From NCBI RefSeq assembly GCF_000494755.1, contig NC_022657.1:4688001-4752000 (forward strand): DNA of 64,000 nucleotides, written 5' to 3'. This document shows positions 1 to 8,586 of the stretch, piece by piece. Numbering within the stretch: position 1 is the stretch's first letter; each line of letters begins with the position of its first letter. The translations under genes were made by a program, and so were the position numbers. The notes below the pieces were generated by a model. The model saw nothing but the letters and a program-made list of their open reading frames with translations. It searched no databases and had not been told where the DNA came from. The stretch comes from Amorphoplanes friuliensis DSM 7358 (GTDB lineage Bacteria; Actinomycetota; Actinomycetes; Mycobacteriales; Micromonosporaceae).

Positions 1-2
1 TG

Positions 3-968
3 CCGGTATCGGTTCGCCGCCGATGGGCGTTGCCCGCCGCCGCGGTGACGCTGACCGCGTCCGCAGCTGTGCTGGCCGGCGGCGTCATCGCGCCGGATGC
101 CTCACCCGGACTGTGCGCCGCCGCAGGGCTGACTTTGTATCCGGTCGGAGCGGGTCTGCCACTCGTGCGCTCGGTGCCAGTGCTGGCCACCGGTCTTGCC
201 GGTGCTGCCACGCTCGGGCTGCTGTGGCCGGCGGCGCCGCTGGTGGCCGGGCCCGCGGTCGCGGTGCCGTGGCTGGTGGGCGTCCTGGTTCGCCGCCGCC
301 GGGAGGTGGCCGAGCAGGTCTTCGAGGAGCGGACCGCCCGTGCGGTGACCGAGGAGAGGCTGCGTATCGCCCGCGACATGCACGACACCGTGGCCCACAG
401 CCTGAGCATGATCGCGATGAAGGCCGGAGTCGCCCGTCACGTCGCGGCGGTCCGCCCCGAGGAGAGCATGGCGGCCCTGGAGGTCATCGAGACCGCCGGC
501 CGGGAAGCGCTGGTCGAGATGCGTCGCGCCGTGGGCCTGCTGCGAGCGGATCAGGATCCCGCCGTGCCTTCGGGCGACGACGAGGACCTGCGGACACTGA
601 CCCGCCGCACCGAGCAGGCGGGTGTCCGGGTGGAGACGACTCTCGCGGGCGAGACCACGCCGCCGCCCGGGATCCGCCTCGTCGTCTACCGCATCGTTCA
701 GGAGTCGCTGACCAATGTCGTCCGGCATGCCCGGGCCACCGGATGCACGGTCAGCGTCGACGCCGGTCCGCACTCCGTCACGGTCCGGGTCGCTGACAAC
801 GGCACCGCCGCGGTGGCGGACGGCAGCACCGGGCACGGACTGCGCGGGATGCGCGAACGCGTCACTGTCTACGGCGGCACCCTGCAGGCCGGGCCGCAGC
901 CGGGCGGCGGGTTCGCGGTGACCGCGTCCATCCCGTACGCCACCTCCGGCGGGGACGGGCAACCGTGA
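3..968 (+). CDS. Sensor histidine kinase, NarL/DesK type (5' end outside window)
   Basis: Signal-transducing histidine kinase that should autophosphorylate and pass phosphate to the response regulator encoded next. The reading frame is open to the left edge, so the N-terminus is missing; an in-frame TTG at 30 is unlikely to be the true start. Hydrophobic segments fill the first ~80 visible residues, followed by a HisKA_3 dimerisation helix with the phospho-acceptor motif RDMHDTVAHS and a C-terminal HATPase_c domain with the glycine motif HGLRGMRERV. Its stop overlaps the GTG of the regulator by 4 bp, so the two are translationally coupled. The signal sensed cannot be read from what is visible. 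Confidence 0.9.
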   Translation, partial: PVSVRRRWALPAAAVTLTASAAVLAGGVIAPDASPGLCAAAGLTLYPVGAGLPLVRSVPVLATGLAGAATLGLLWPAAPLVAGPAVAVPWLVGVLVRRRREVAEQVFEERTARAVTEERLRIARDMHDTVAHSLSMIAMKAGVARHVAAVRPEESMAALEVIETAGREALVEMRRAVGLLRADQDPAVPSGDDEDLRTLTRRTEQAGVRVETTLAGETTPPPGIRLVVYRIVQESLTNVVRHARATGCTVSVDAGPHSVTVRVADNGTAAVADGSTGHGLRGMRERVTVYGGTLQAGPQPGGGFAVTASIPYATSGGDGQP

Positions 969-1645
969 CCGCACCGATCCGGGTCGTCATCGCCGAGGAC
1001 CAGACGCTGCTGCGCGACAGCTTCCGCGTCCTGCTCGAGAGCACCCCCGGATTTGCCGTGGTCGGCGAGGCCGGAACCGGCCGCGAAGCCGTCCGGCTGA
1101 CCCTGGCCCACCGCCCCGACGTGGTCCTGATGGACATCCGCATGCCTGACATGACCGGCATCGGCGCCACCGAGGAGATCTGCCGGGCGACCAGCGACAC
1201 CCGGGTGCTGATCCTCACGACCTTCGACCTGGACGAATACATCTACGGGGCGCTGCGGGCCGGCGCCAGCGGCTTCCTGCTCAAGGAGACCACCGCCGCC
1301 GGGCTCATCGCCGCCCTGCGCGTGGTCGCCGCCGGCGACGCCCTGCTCGCCCCCAGCGTCACCCGGCGGCTCATCGCCGCCTTCAGCGCCCAGCCCCGCC
1401 CGTCCCGCTTCTTCCACCGCAAGCTCACCGGGATCACCGGCCGCGAACGCGAGATCCTGACACTGATCGCCCGAGGGATGTCCAACGCCGACATCGCCAC
1501 GCACCTGACTCTCAGCCCGGCCACCGTCAAGTCCCACGTCGGACGGCTGCTCACCAAACTTGATGCCCGCGACCGTGCCCAGCTCGTCGTGGTCGCCTAC
1601 GAGACCGGACTCGTCACGGCAGCCCGTACGGGATGGGAGGACTGA
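965..1645 (+). CDS. NarL/FixJ-family response regulator
   Basis: DNA-binding response regulator of 226 residues, partner of the upstream kinase. The receiver domain (about 1-120) has the acidic pair in VVIAEDQTLL, the phospho-acceptor Asp in VVLMDIRMPD and the conserved Lys in FLLKE. A LuxR-type helix-turn-helix (about 155-215) has the signature LTGITGREREILTLIARGMS followed by the recognition helix SPATVKSHV. The GTG start overlaps the kinase stop as GTGA. Target genes are unknown; the next gene is on the other strand. Confidence 0.93.
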   Translation: MTAPIRVVIAEDQTLLRDSFRVLLESTPGFAVVGEAGTGREAVRLTLAHRPDVVLMDIRMPDMTGIGATEEICRATSDTRVLILTTFDLDEYIYGALRAGASGFLLKETTAAGLIAALRVVAAGDALLAPSVTRRLIAAFSAQPRPSRFFHRKLTGITGREREILTLIARGMSNADIATHLTLSPATVKSHVGRLLTKLDARDRAQLVVVAYETGLVTAARTGWED

Positions 1646-1657
1646 CCCGGTCCGGGT

Positions 1658-2767
1658 TCAGCGCAGGTCCGGCCCGCCCTCCTCGACGAGCTGGTCGAGC
1701 ACACTGATCCGGTCCTCGTCGGTGTCGTCGACGACCACCCCTTCCAAGGGCTCCTCGTCGAGCAGCTGCGGGTACTTCTCCAGCAGGAACCGTCGCCGGT
1801 AGGCCATGTCGGCCGTGTCGACGATCCCCTCCAGAGTGGTCCAGTTGAGCGTGCCGCCGACCAGGATCCCGGCGACGGGCACGACCTTGCCCAGGCCCTT
1901 CTTGGTGAGGTCACGGCCGACCGCCTCGGTGAACTTCACGGCGACCCGGGTGACGACCGACTCGTTCAGCACCTTCCACGTCTTGCCCCGCACGAGCGCC
2001 TGCGTCAGCCGCGAGATGTCGGCCAGCGCGGCACTCTTCGCACTGGTCGAGACCGCCGTCCCGGCGTTGACGACGGACAACACGAAGATCTTCTCAGCCG
2101 GCTCCTCGGGGTCGTAGCCGTAGAGCAGCGACACATGACCGACCGCGCGGGAAGCCAGGCCGAGCACGATCGCGGCGTCACCGGCAAAAGCGCCGGCGAT
2201 GACACCGGTGGAAGGCGCGGCAGCAGCCCCGGCGGACGCCGCGGTGGCCAGCTCACCACCCGAGATCAGCAGCCCGGCCCCCATGCCCGAGACCGCGGCG
2301 GTGGCCGGGTAGTACCAGCTCAACGCCCGCCCCCGGACGGCGTGGACCTGTTCGAGATCGAGGCGCCGCAGGTCGGACAGCTTGCTGACGTCGTGGCCGC
2401 GCTTCTGGTGGAGCTTCACCACCCGCTTCGGGGACAGCCCCGCCCGCGAAATCCTCGCCAGCGTCCGCTGCACCGACCCAGCAGCAGTCCCACTCCAGTC
2501 GGTCGCGCCGGCGGGGATGACACCGGCGGCCTTCCGAGCCCCCGCACCGACAACACCCGCCCCCTTGGCGGCGATGTCCCGACCCTTCGACAGCGTCGAC
2601 TGAGCACCGGGGTGGTTCTCCAGGTACGTGGCCGCACGCCGACCGAGTGCGGCGGCACCGTTGGACACACCCTCACCGGCACTGCGCAACGCAGCCGACA
2701 ACGGCCTCCCCTTGAACCGCTGAACATCCCGCCACGCCGCCTGCTCGTACTCCGAGGGTTCTGCCAT
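1658..2767 (-). CDS. EcsC-family protein
   Basis: Protein of 369 residues resembling the EcsC family, named after the third gene of the Bacillus ecsABC locus; its biochemical role is not established. The N-terminus has the family-typical YEQAAWRDVQRFK stretch. Several glycine/alanine-rich hydrophobic segments (about 150-215) could insert into a membrane, and the C-terminus is acidic. It converges on the two-component pair with a 12-bp gap and is not evidently in an operon. The family assignment is from pattern recognition and moderately sure. Confidence 0.7.
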   Translation of the reverse strand: MAEPSEYEQAAWRDVQRFKGRPLSAALRSAGEGVSNGAAALGRRAATYLENHPGAQSTLSKGRDIAAKGAGVVGAGARKAAGVIPAGATDWSGTAAGSVQRTLARISRAGLSPKRVVKLHQKRGHDVSKLSDLRRLDLEQVHAVRGRALSWYYPATAAVSGMGAGLLISGGELATAASAGAAAAPSTGVIAGAFAGDAAIVLGLASRAVGHVSLLYGYDPEEPAEKIFVLSVVNAGTAVSTSAKSAALADISRLTQALVRGKTWKVLNESVVTRVAVKFTEAVGRDLTKKGLGKVVPVAGILVGGTLNWTTLEGIVDTADMAYRRRFLLEKYPQLLDEEPLEGVVVDDTDEDRISVLDQLVEEGGPDLR

Positions 2768-2834
2768 GCCGCACAGGCTAGCGATCCGCAGCCCCGCCCA
2801 GGGTCAGGCGGACGGTGGACACGACAAACCGACT

Positions 2835-2925
2835 ACACCATAACTGTCATTATGATGTAGCGCCGTTTTGTCCGAATCCAGCACTGTCCCTGGATTACTG
2901 GATTGCTGTTAATGGCAATCCGATA
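2835..2925. promoter_or_regulatory. AT-rich intergenic region with inverted repeats
   Basis: About 200 bp separate the EcsC-like gene from the methyltransferase on the other strand. This part is clearly more AT-rich than its surroundings and holds two inverted repeats: CATAA/TTATG around a 6-nt spacer (2839-2854) and GGATTGC/GCAATCC around an 8-nt spacer (2900-2921). It is the only space for divergent promoters and operators here. No known operator is recognised. Confidence 0.35.
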
Positions 2926-2969
2926 ATTACCGGGCAGAGCCGGGAGCGCGGCCGAACTAGGGTCGGCGT

Positions 2970-3722
2970 ATGGAAGAACTCCCTCACGCTTCGTCGTTCG
3001 GCGCTGCGGCCGCCGCTTATGCCGAACACCGTCCGGACTACGCGCAGGACGCGGTCAGGTGGGTGCTCGATGCTGCCCCCGGCATTCGGGTGCTCGACCT
3101 CGGTGCCGGGACGGGGAAGCTCACCGCCACCCTCGTTGCAGCCGGCGCTGACGTCACCGCCGTCGAGCCGGACCCGGCGATGCTGGCCGAGCTGCGCCGC
3201 ACGCTGCCGCAGATCCGGGCCCTGCCGGGGAACGCCGAGGTGATCCCGCTGCCGGACGCCACCTTCGACGCCGTCGTCTCCGGAAACGCCATGCACTGGT
3301 TCGACATGGCCGTCGCCGGCCCCGAGATCACCCGCGTCCTGGCCCCCGGCGGCGTCCTGGCCGGACTGTGGAACGTTGTCGACGACCGCGTCGACTGGGT
3401 CGCCGGCCTGGCGAAGGTGAGCGGTAGCGCCGCCATCGGCCCGCGAGACACCCCGGACGCCTGGCGTGCGGAGACGGCCGGTATGGCCTCGGGCTTTGTC
3501 GCCCCGGAGCAGGCCGAGTTTCCACACGGGCAGCGCCGCACCGCCGACTCCCTCGTCGCGACACTCGGCACCCGAGCCGGGATGCTCGTCATGCCGGACG
3601 AGGAACGCCAAGCCGCCCTCGGCCGGATCCGCGCATTCCTGGCGAGCCGCCCGGAAACCGCGGACGGCGAGTTCACCCTCCCGATGCTGACCTGCGTCCT
3701 CCGCGCCCACCGGCCCGCTTGA
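2970..3722 (+). CDS. Class I SAM-dependent methyltransferase
   Basis: Predicted 250-residue methyltransferase of the UbiE/Methyltransf_11 type. The SAM-binding motif I is VLDLGAGTGKLT (about 40-51), the acidic residue ending strand beta-2 is in VTAVEPD, and the post-motif region reads DAVVSGNAMHWFD. The substrate is unknown. A paralogue with the same architecture lies at 51729-52445. The ATG is the first good start and encodes the family-typical FGAAAAAYAEHRPDYA segment. It stands alone downstream of the AT-rich spacer. Confidence 0.88.
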   Translation: MEELPHASSFGAAAAAYAEHRPDYAQDAVRWVLDAAPGIRVLDLGAGTGKLTATLVAAGADVTAVEPDPAMLAELRRTLPQIRALPGNAEVIPLPDATFDAVVSGNAMHWFDMAVAGPEITRVLAPGGVLAGLWNVVDDRVDWVAGLAKVSGSAAIGPRDTPDAWRAETAGMASGFVAPEQAEFPHGQRRTADSLVATLGTRAGMLVMPDEERQAALGRIRAFLASRPETADGEFTLPMLTCVLRAHRPA

Positions 3723-3758
3723 CGCTGACACTGTTTCGACTCGGCGCCGGAGCCGTTG

Positions 3759-4739
3759 TCAGGTAGGCCCGCCGAGGGAATCGTCTGCTGCGAATCCGTC
3801 GAGGGCGCGAAGGACGTGCCGGCGCGTCTCGGCGGTGCCGAGATGCCCTGCGCTCTCGATCACGGTCAAAGTCGAGTCGGGCCAGGCGCGGTGCAGGTCC
3901 CACGCAGTTTGCAGTGGGCCGCCCAGGTCGAGTCGGCCATGGATGAGGAAACCGGGGATGCCGGCCAGCCGGCCGGCATCGCGAAGCAGTGCGTTCTCCT
4001 CCAGCCACGCACCGTGGGAGAAGTAGTGCGCGCAGATTCGCACGAAGGCCAGCCGGGCCGCGGGAGGGCGATCGCCGTACGGATGGGATGCGCCGCCGGT
4101 CTCACCGGACAGAACCGCGTCCTCCCAGGCGCACCAGTCGATCGTGGCCCTTTCCCGCACGGCAGGATCAGGATGTTCCATGAGGCGGGCGTAGGCAGCG
4201 ACGACGTTCCCGTCGCGGGGTGTGCCCGGCGCGCCTTGGAGGAACCGCTCCCACTGCTCGGGGAAGAACCGGCCGACGCCCCGGTAGAGCCAGTCGATGT
4301 CGGCGCGCCGGGTCATGGTGACGGCGGCGATGACGATCTCGGACACCCGCCGGGGATGGTGCTGGGCGTAAGCCAGGATGAGCGTGGAGCCCCAGGAACC
4401 GCCGTACAGCAGCCAGCGGTCGATGCCGAGGCGTTCGCGGAGCTGCTCCATGTCGGCGATCAGGTGCCAGGTGGTGTTGTGCCGCAGGTCGGTCGCCGGG
4501 TCGCTCGCGTGTGGTGTGCTGCGGCCGGAACCACGCTGGTCGAACAGGACGATCCTGTACCGGTCCGGGTCGAAGTACCGGCGCGGACCGGGCCCGCATC
4601 CCGATCCGGGCCCGCCGTGCACGACCAGCGCCGGCTTACCGGCCGGGTTGCCGCAGACTTCCCAGTACACGAGGTTGCCGTCGCCGACGTCGAGCATGCC
4701 GGTCTCGTACGGCTCGATCGGCGGGTACAGCTCGGTCAC
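3759..4739 (-). CDS. pip: Prolyl aminopeptidase (proline iminopeptidase), S33 family
   Basis: Alpha/beta-hydrolase of 326 residues expected to release N-terminal proline from peptides in the cytoplasm. The oxyanion-hole region is HGGPGSGCGPGP, the nucleophile elbow is GGSWGS, and the Asp and His of the triad fit IHGRLDLGGP and ESAGHLG near the C-terminus. The GTG start at 4739 has a strong GGAGG 8 nt upstream and gives the usual N-terminus YPPIEPYETGMLDV; the frame extends further upstream but without family similarity. It is divergent from the rifamycin monooxygenase, with the 19-bp rifamycin-associated element between them, so shared control is possible. Confidence 0.92.
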   Translation of the reverse strand: MTELYPPIEPYETGMLDVGDGNLVYWEVCGNPAGKPALVVHGGPGSGCGPGPRRYFDPDRYRIVLFDQRGSGRSTPHASDPATDLRHNTTWHLIADMEQLRERLGIDRWLLYGGSWGSTLILAYAQHHPRRVSEIVIAAVTMTRRADIDWLYRGVGRFFPEQWERFLQGAPGTPRDGNVVAAYARLMEHPDPAVRERATIDWCAWEDAVLSGETGGASHPYGDRPPAARLAFVRICAHYFSHGAWLEENALLRDAGRLAGIPGFLIHGRLDLGGPLQTAWDLHRAWPDSTLTVIESAGHLGTAETRRHVLRALDGFAADDSLGGPT

Positions 4740-4823
4740 GGTCCTGACCTCCAAGGGGCGATCAAGACAAAGGCAGGACGCGGTGATACCGCTTCCTGCC
4801 ACTTCTAACGTATATCGCACCCC

Positions 4824-4842
4824 GGGTCTTGTGGCAAGACCC
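4824..4842. promoter_or_regulatory. Rifamycin-associated element (RAE), 19-bp inverted repeat
   Basis: GGGTCTTGTGGCAAGACCC is a perfect 8-bp inverted repeat around TGG, 48 bp before the rox start codon. Its length, arm sequence and position match the RAE described upstream of rifamycin-inactivating genes in actinomycetes, which mediates rifamycin-induced expression. Because it is palindromic and lies between divergent genes, it could also influence pip. Confidence 0.85.
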
Positions 4843-4859
4843 CGGTGCCGGGGCAAAAT
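4830..4859 (+). promoter_or_regulatory. Candidate rox promoter overlapping the RAE
   Basis: A possible -35 hexamer TTGTGG lies inside the element (4830-4835), with CAAAAT (4854-4859) as a possible -10 after an 18-bp spacer. This would place transcription initiation about 25 bp upstream of the rox ATG. The hexamers are weak matches and the assignment is tentative. Confidence 0.35.
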
Positions 4860-4890
4860 CGTCGGCCTTACGGAGAAACGGGGGGTTTCC

Positions 4891-6384
4891 ATGATCGACG
4901 TGATCGTGGCCGGTGGTGGGCCGACCGGCATGATGCTCGCCGCTGAGCTTCGGCTGCACGGAGTCGGTGTGCTCATCCTGGAGAAGGACGCCGAGCCGAC
5001 CACCGTGGTCAGGGCGCTCGGGATGCACGCGCGCAGCATCGAGGTGCTCGACCAGCGTGGCCTGCTCGAGCGGTTCCTGGCGCTGGGCAAGAAGCACCCG
5101 CTCGGTGGGTTCTTCGCCGGCATCTCCAAGCCGCAGCCGGAAGGGCTCGACACCGCGCACGGGTACGTCCTGGCCATTCCGCAGCCGGTCACGGTGCGGC
5201 TGCTGACCGAGCACGCCGAGGGTCTCGGCGCCGAGATCCGGCGTGGCACCGAGGTGGCCGGCCTGAGTCAGGACGACCACGGGGTCACCGTGGACCTCAC
5301 GGACGGTACGCAGTTGCGGTCGCGGTACCTCGTCGGCTGCGACGGCGGCCGCAGCACCGTCCGCAAGCTGGCCGGGATCGGTTTTCCCGGTGAGGCCTCC
5401 ACGGTCGACACGCTGCTCGGTGAGATGGAGCTGACCGCTTCGATGGAGGAGCTGACCGCGGTGATGACCGAGGTCCGCAAGACGCAGCTGCGGTTCGGTG
5501 CCGGGCCGCTGGGTAACGGGGTGTTCCGGGTGATCGTGCCCGCTGCCGGGGTGGCCGATGACCGTACGGTCGCACCGACCCTGGAGGAGTTCCGGGAGCA
5601 GTTGCGGGCGACCGCCGGGACCGACTTCGGCGTGCACTCCCCGCGCTGGCTGTCCCGGTTCGGCAACGCCACGCGGCTGGCCGAGCGCTACCAGAGCGAC
5701 CGGGTGCTGCTGGCCGGCGACTCGGCGCACGTTCATCCGCCGACCGGTGGTCAAGGGCTCAACCTCGGGCTTCAGGACGCGTTCAATCTGGGCTGGAAGC
5801 TGGCGGCGGAGGTCGACGGCTGGGCGCCGGCCGGGCTGCTGGAGAGTTACGGCACCGAGCGGCGGCCCGTCGCCGAGGCCGTCCTGAACAACACCCGCGC
5901 GCAGATGGAACTGATGTCGCTCGAACCCGGCGCGCAGGCCGTGCGGCGTCTGGTGGCGGAGCTGATGGACTTCCCGGAGGTCAACCGGTTCCTGATCGAG
6001 AAGATCATCGCGATCGGGATCCGTTACGACCTCGGCGACGGGCCCGAGCTGGTCGGGCGGCGGCTGCGGGACCTCACGCTCAGGAACGGCCGCCTCTACG
6101 AGCTCATGCACGCCGGGCGAGGGCTGCTGCTCGACCGGACCGGGCGACTCTCCGTACGCGGCTGGGCCGACCGGGTCGATCACGTGGTCGACGGCAGTGA
6201 GGAGCTCGACGTGCCGGCCGTGCTGCTGCGCCCGGACGGACACGTCGCCTGGGCCGGCGACAACCAGCAGGAGCTGCTCGAGCGGCTACCGCGGTGGTTC
6301 GGCCGGGGTGTCCCGGACGAAGACGATCCCGTCGACGCCGCTCAGGTGGGCGGGATCGAGCGGGAAGTAGCCGAACCACGGTGA
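4891..6384 (+). CDS. rox: Rifamycin (rifampin) monooxygenase, FAD-dependent
   Basis: Class A flavoprotein monooxygenase that inactivates rifamycins by oxygenating the naphthoquinone/naphthol core with NADPH and O2. The dinucleotide motif GGGPTG is at residues 8-13, the DG motif is in GCDGGRST (~150) and the GD motif in LLAGDSAHVHPPTGGQG (~275-290). Similarity to the known Streptomyces Rox as I recall it is close over nearly the whole length, including the FFAGI and MELMSLEPG regions. The ATG at 4891 gives the canonical flavoprotein N-terminus. About 25 C-terminal residues run past the usual end (LPRWFG) and overlap the convergent esterase-like gene by 99 bp. The RAE upstream supports antibiotic-inducible resistance. 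Confidence 0.9.
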   Translation: MIDVIVAGGGPTGMMLAAELRLHGVGVLILEKDAEPTTVVRALGMHARSIEVLDQRGLLERFLALGKKHPLGGFFAGISKPQPEGLDTAHGYVLAIPQPVTVRLLTEHAEGLGAEIRRGTEVAGLSQDDHGVTVDLTDGTQLRSRYLVGCDGGRSTVRKLAGIGFPGEASTVDTLLGEMELTASMEELTAVMTEVRKTQLRFGAGPLGNGVFRVIVPAAGVADDRTVAPTLEEFREQLRATAGTDFGVHSPRWLSRFGNATRLAERYQSDRVLLAGDSAHVHPPTGGQGLNLGLQDAFNLGWKLAAEVDGWAPAGLLESYGTERRPVAEAVLNNTRAQMELMSLEPGAQAVRRLVAELMDFPEVNRFLIEKIIAIGIRYDLGDGPELVGRRLRDLTLRNGRLYELMHAGRGLLLDRTGRLSVRGWADRVDHVVDGSEELDVPAVLLRPDGHVAWAGDNQQELLERLPRWFGRGVPDEDDPVDAAQVGGIEREVAEPR

Positions 6385-7458
6385 CACCCGCGGCACCGGC
6401 TTGACGTCGTCAAGAAAGGACGCGCCGATGAGGAAGTGGTCCTCCGGCAGGGCGTAGAGCATCCCTTCGAGGGTGTCCGGGGGTGGGGTGCCGACTCCCT
6501 GGTGCCGGATCGTGCCGAGCGCGCCGGCCAGGAAGGCGTAGTCCGGACCGAGGTGGGCGCTCACGATCGAGCCGGCACCCCACCACTCCAGGGGCAGGCC
6601 ACCCATCTGCATCCGGCTCTTCTCCCGCTGCAGGTGCAGGTTGTGGGCGTGGACCAGCAGCGGCCGCCGGTGGGCGGCCGCGAGGAGGTTCCCGGCGAAG
6701 ATCGAGTCGCGGACACCGGTCAGCCGGGGCAACCGCGCCGGCGACGAGTCCGCCATCCAGAAGTGGTAGAGCAGCAGGCCGGTGGCCGTACGCGCGTACA
6801 GGCGGGCGCGGTCCCAGTCGTCGCGGGAGGACACCGCCAGCAGGTGCGGGGTCTGGGCGTCGAGCAGGGCGGCCAGGTCGTCGGCGAGCAGTCGCAGCCG
6901 GTCGGCGTCGGGTGTGCGCCCCACGGAACGGGTGGGGTCGAGCATCGTGGCGGGTTCGGTCCAGCGCTCGTCGGTGCCGAGGAGGTGCTCGAGCTGCTCC
7001 GCCGTACAGGGAAGGAGGTCGGGGTCCACCCAGGAGGACAGGTAGGCGTGGAGTGAGATGACGGCCTGGCGCGGGGAGGAGGGTGCGGCGATCTCGGTCG
7101 GGGCGTCGGCCCCGGCGAAACGCACGTGGTCGGCGGCGGGCCGGTCCTGGTTGTACGCGCGCATCCAGCGCACCAGGTCGCGGTTGGCGGCGGATTCGCC
7201 GAAGGTGTGGCTGAATCCTCGCGCCATGACGTCGTCGAGGGTGCCTTCGCCGGTGGTGACGTAGTCGTCGACGACCAGGCCCATGAGGCAGTCGCTCTCG
7301 ATGGCGATCGTGCGGTAACCCTCGTGGTCGACGAGGTGCCGGAAGAGGTCGTTCCGCACCTCCAGCAGCAGGTCCTCGCCGTGGGTGGGCTCACCCAGAG
7401 CCAGGATGCGGGGACGGGACGGGAGCAGGTCCAGGACCGAGGTGACAGTACGCAGCAT
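6286..7458 (-). CDS. Erythromycin esterase-like protein
   Basis: Protein of 390 residues in the erythromycin esterase superfamily (Ere/SUCCINATE-like folds that hydrolyse macrolide lactones in EreA/B; many homologues have unknown substrates). Seen are the N-terminal GEPTHGEDLLLEVRN segment with the catalytic His of the family, the glutamate of AIESDC, and a VHAHNLHLQREKS stretch in the C-terminal half containing further conserved histidines. It is divergently arranged with a MerR-like regulator across a 58-bp gap holding a perfect palindrome, suggesting regulation by that protein. Whether it acts on macrolides cannot be told from sequence alone. Confidence 0.82.
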   Translation of the reverse strand: MLRTVTSVLDLLPSRPRILALGEPTHGEDLLLEVRNDLFRHLVDHEGYRTIAIESDCLMGLVVDDYVTTGEGTLDDVMARGFSHTFGESAANRDLVRWMRAYNQDRPAADHVRFAGADAPTEIAAPSSPRQAVISLHAYLSSWVDPDLLPCTAEQLEHLLGTDERWTEPATMLDPTRSVGRTPDADRLRLLADDLAALLDAQTPHLLAVSSRDDWDRARLYARTATGLLLYHFWMADSSPARLPRLTGVRDSIFAGNLLAAAHRRPLLVHAHNLHLQREKSRMQMGGLPLEWWGAGSIVSAHLGPDYAFLAGALGTIRHQGVGTPPPDTLEGMLYALPEDHFLIGASFLDDVKPVPRVSPWFGYFPLDPAHLSGVDGIVFVRDTPAEPPR

Positions 7459-7462
7459 TCCC

Positions 7463-7478
7463 TCAACGATATCGTTGA
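7463..7478. promoter_or_regulatory. 16-bp perfect palindrome, candidate MerR-type operator
   Basis: TCAACGATATCGTTGA is a perfect palindrome starting 4 bp upstream of the esterase-like ATG and ending 38 bp before the MerR-like ATG. A related half site (GGTTGAG) follows about 10 bp away. Its position, covering the expected start of both transcripts, fits an operator for the adjacent regulator. Confidence 0.55.
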
Positions 7479-7516
7479 ACCGACGGTTGAGACTTTCCGG
7501 CGATATCGGCAGGACG

Positions 7517-8230
7517 ATGGACCAGAACCTTCAAGACGGCCTCCGACCGGTCGATCTGGCGCGCCCCCACGGGTTGTCGACGCAGGCGATCCGCAACTAC
7601 GAGACGGCGGGCATCCTCCCGGGCAGCGAGCGCACTGCCCACGGCTATCGCACCTACACGACGCTGCACGCGCAAGCCCTCCGGGCATTCCTGGCCCTGC
7701 TGCCCGGGCACGGGCACACGACAGCCACCGCGGTCCTGCAGGCGGTCAACCGCGGCGCGACCGAGGAAGCTCTGCAGCTCATCGACGAGAGTCACGTCCA
7801 GCTGGTCGACGACCGCCGCACCCTGCTGGCCGTCGAGGACGCGCTGCGCGACCTGGAACCCGTCCCGCCCGGAGAAGGCGACACGTTTGTCGGGCCCCTC
7901 GCGCACCGGCTCGGTCTGCGCCCGGCCACGCTGCGCAAGTGGGAACGCGCCGGTGTTGTCCATCCGCGCCGTGACCCGCGGACCGGTTACCGCATCTACA
8001 GTGCCGCCGACGTCCGCGACGCCCTGCTCACCCACCAGCTGCGGCGGGGCGGCTACCTGCTGGAACACATCGCCCCGGTGATCGCCCAGGTGCGTTCCGC
8101 CGGTGGTGTCGAACCGCTGGAGTCGATGCTGGCGGACTGGCGGGCCCGGCTGTCCGCGCGCAGCCGCGCGATGCTCAGCGGCGCCGCCGCACTGGACGCG
8201 TACCTGCGGCACGACAGAATGGCCGCGTGA
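7517..8230 (+). CDS. MerR-family regulator with two HTH domains (TioE-like)
   Basis: Transcription factor of 237 residues with two MerR-type winged helix-turn-helix domains. The first (about 8-50) contains GLSTQAIRNYETAGILPGSE and the second (about 125-165) LGLRPATLRKWERAGVVHP with YRIYSAADVRDA. This duplicated arrangement is that of proteins annotated as the TioE family in actinomycetes. The ATG at 7517 is chosen because it immediately precedes the first domain. Its stop overlaps the next gene's GTG by 4 bp. The likely operator is the palindrome at 7463-7478. Confidence 0.85.
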   Translation: MDQNLQDGLRPVDLARPHGLSTQAIRNYETAGILPGSERTAHGYRTYTTLHAQALRAFLALLPGHGHTTATAVLQAVNRGATEEALQLIDESHVQLVDDRRTLLAVEDALRDLEPVPPGEGDTFVGPLAHRLGLRPATLRKWERAGVVHPRRDPRTGYRIYSAADVRDALLTHQLRRGGYLLEHIAPVIAQVRSAGGVEPLESMLADWRARLSARSRAMLSGAAALDAYLRHDRMAA

Positions 8231-8586
8231 GCGAAGAGATCCTCGCCGCGCACCGGGCGTTCCAGACGGCCGAGTTGCAGGCGGACACCGACCGGCTCGA
8301 CACCCTGCTGACCGACGACTTCCGGTCCATCGGCGAGCGCGGTTACCTTCTCGACAAGTCCGCGTGGATAGGCCGGTTCACCGAGTTCGGCTACACCGAC
8401 CTGGAGACCGGCGAGGTCGACGTCTGCCTCTACGACCGGGCCGCGATCCTGCGCTGCGTCCAGCACAGCCGCTCGGTGTGGCGCGGCCAGGAAATGAGCC
8501 TGACCAACCGGGTCAGCCAGGTCTGGGTCGGCGGTTCCGGCACCTGGCAGCTGGCCGGCATCCAGTTCAGCTCCCACGATGTATAG
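8227..8586 (+). CDS. NTF2-like (DUF4440/SnoaL-type) protein
   Basis: Small protein of 119 residues with the cone-shaped NTF2-like fold pattern: an N-terminal helix with AHRAFQTAELQADTDRLDTLL, then DDFRSIGERG, and beta strands ending in GTWQLAGIQFSSH. Members of this superfamily bind or convert small ligands; nothing here fixes a substrate. It starts GTGA across the stop of the MerR-like regulator and so is co-translated with it. Its end overlaps a HAD-like remnant by 8 bp. Confidence 0.72.
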   Translation: MSEEILAAHRAFQTAELQADTDRLDTLLTDDFRSIGERGYLLDKSAWIGRFTEFGYTDLETGEVDVCLYDRAAILRCVQHSRSVWRGQEMSLTNRVSQVWVGGSGTWQLAGIQFSSHDV

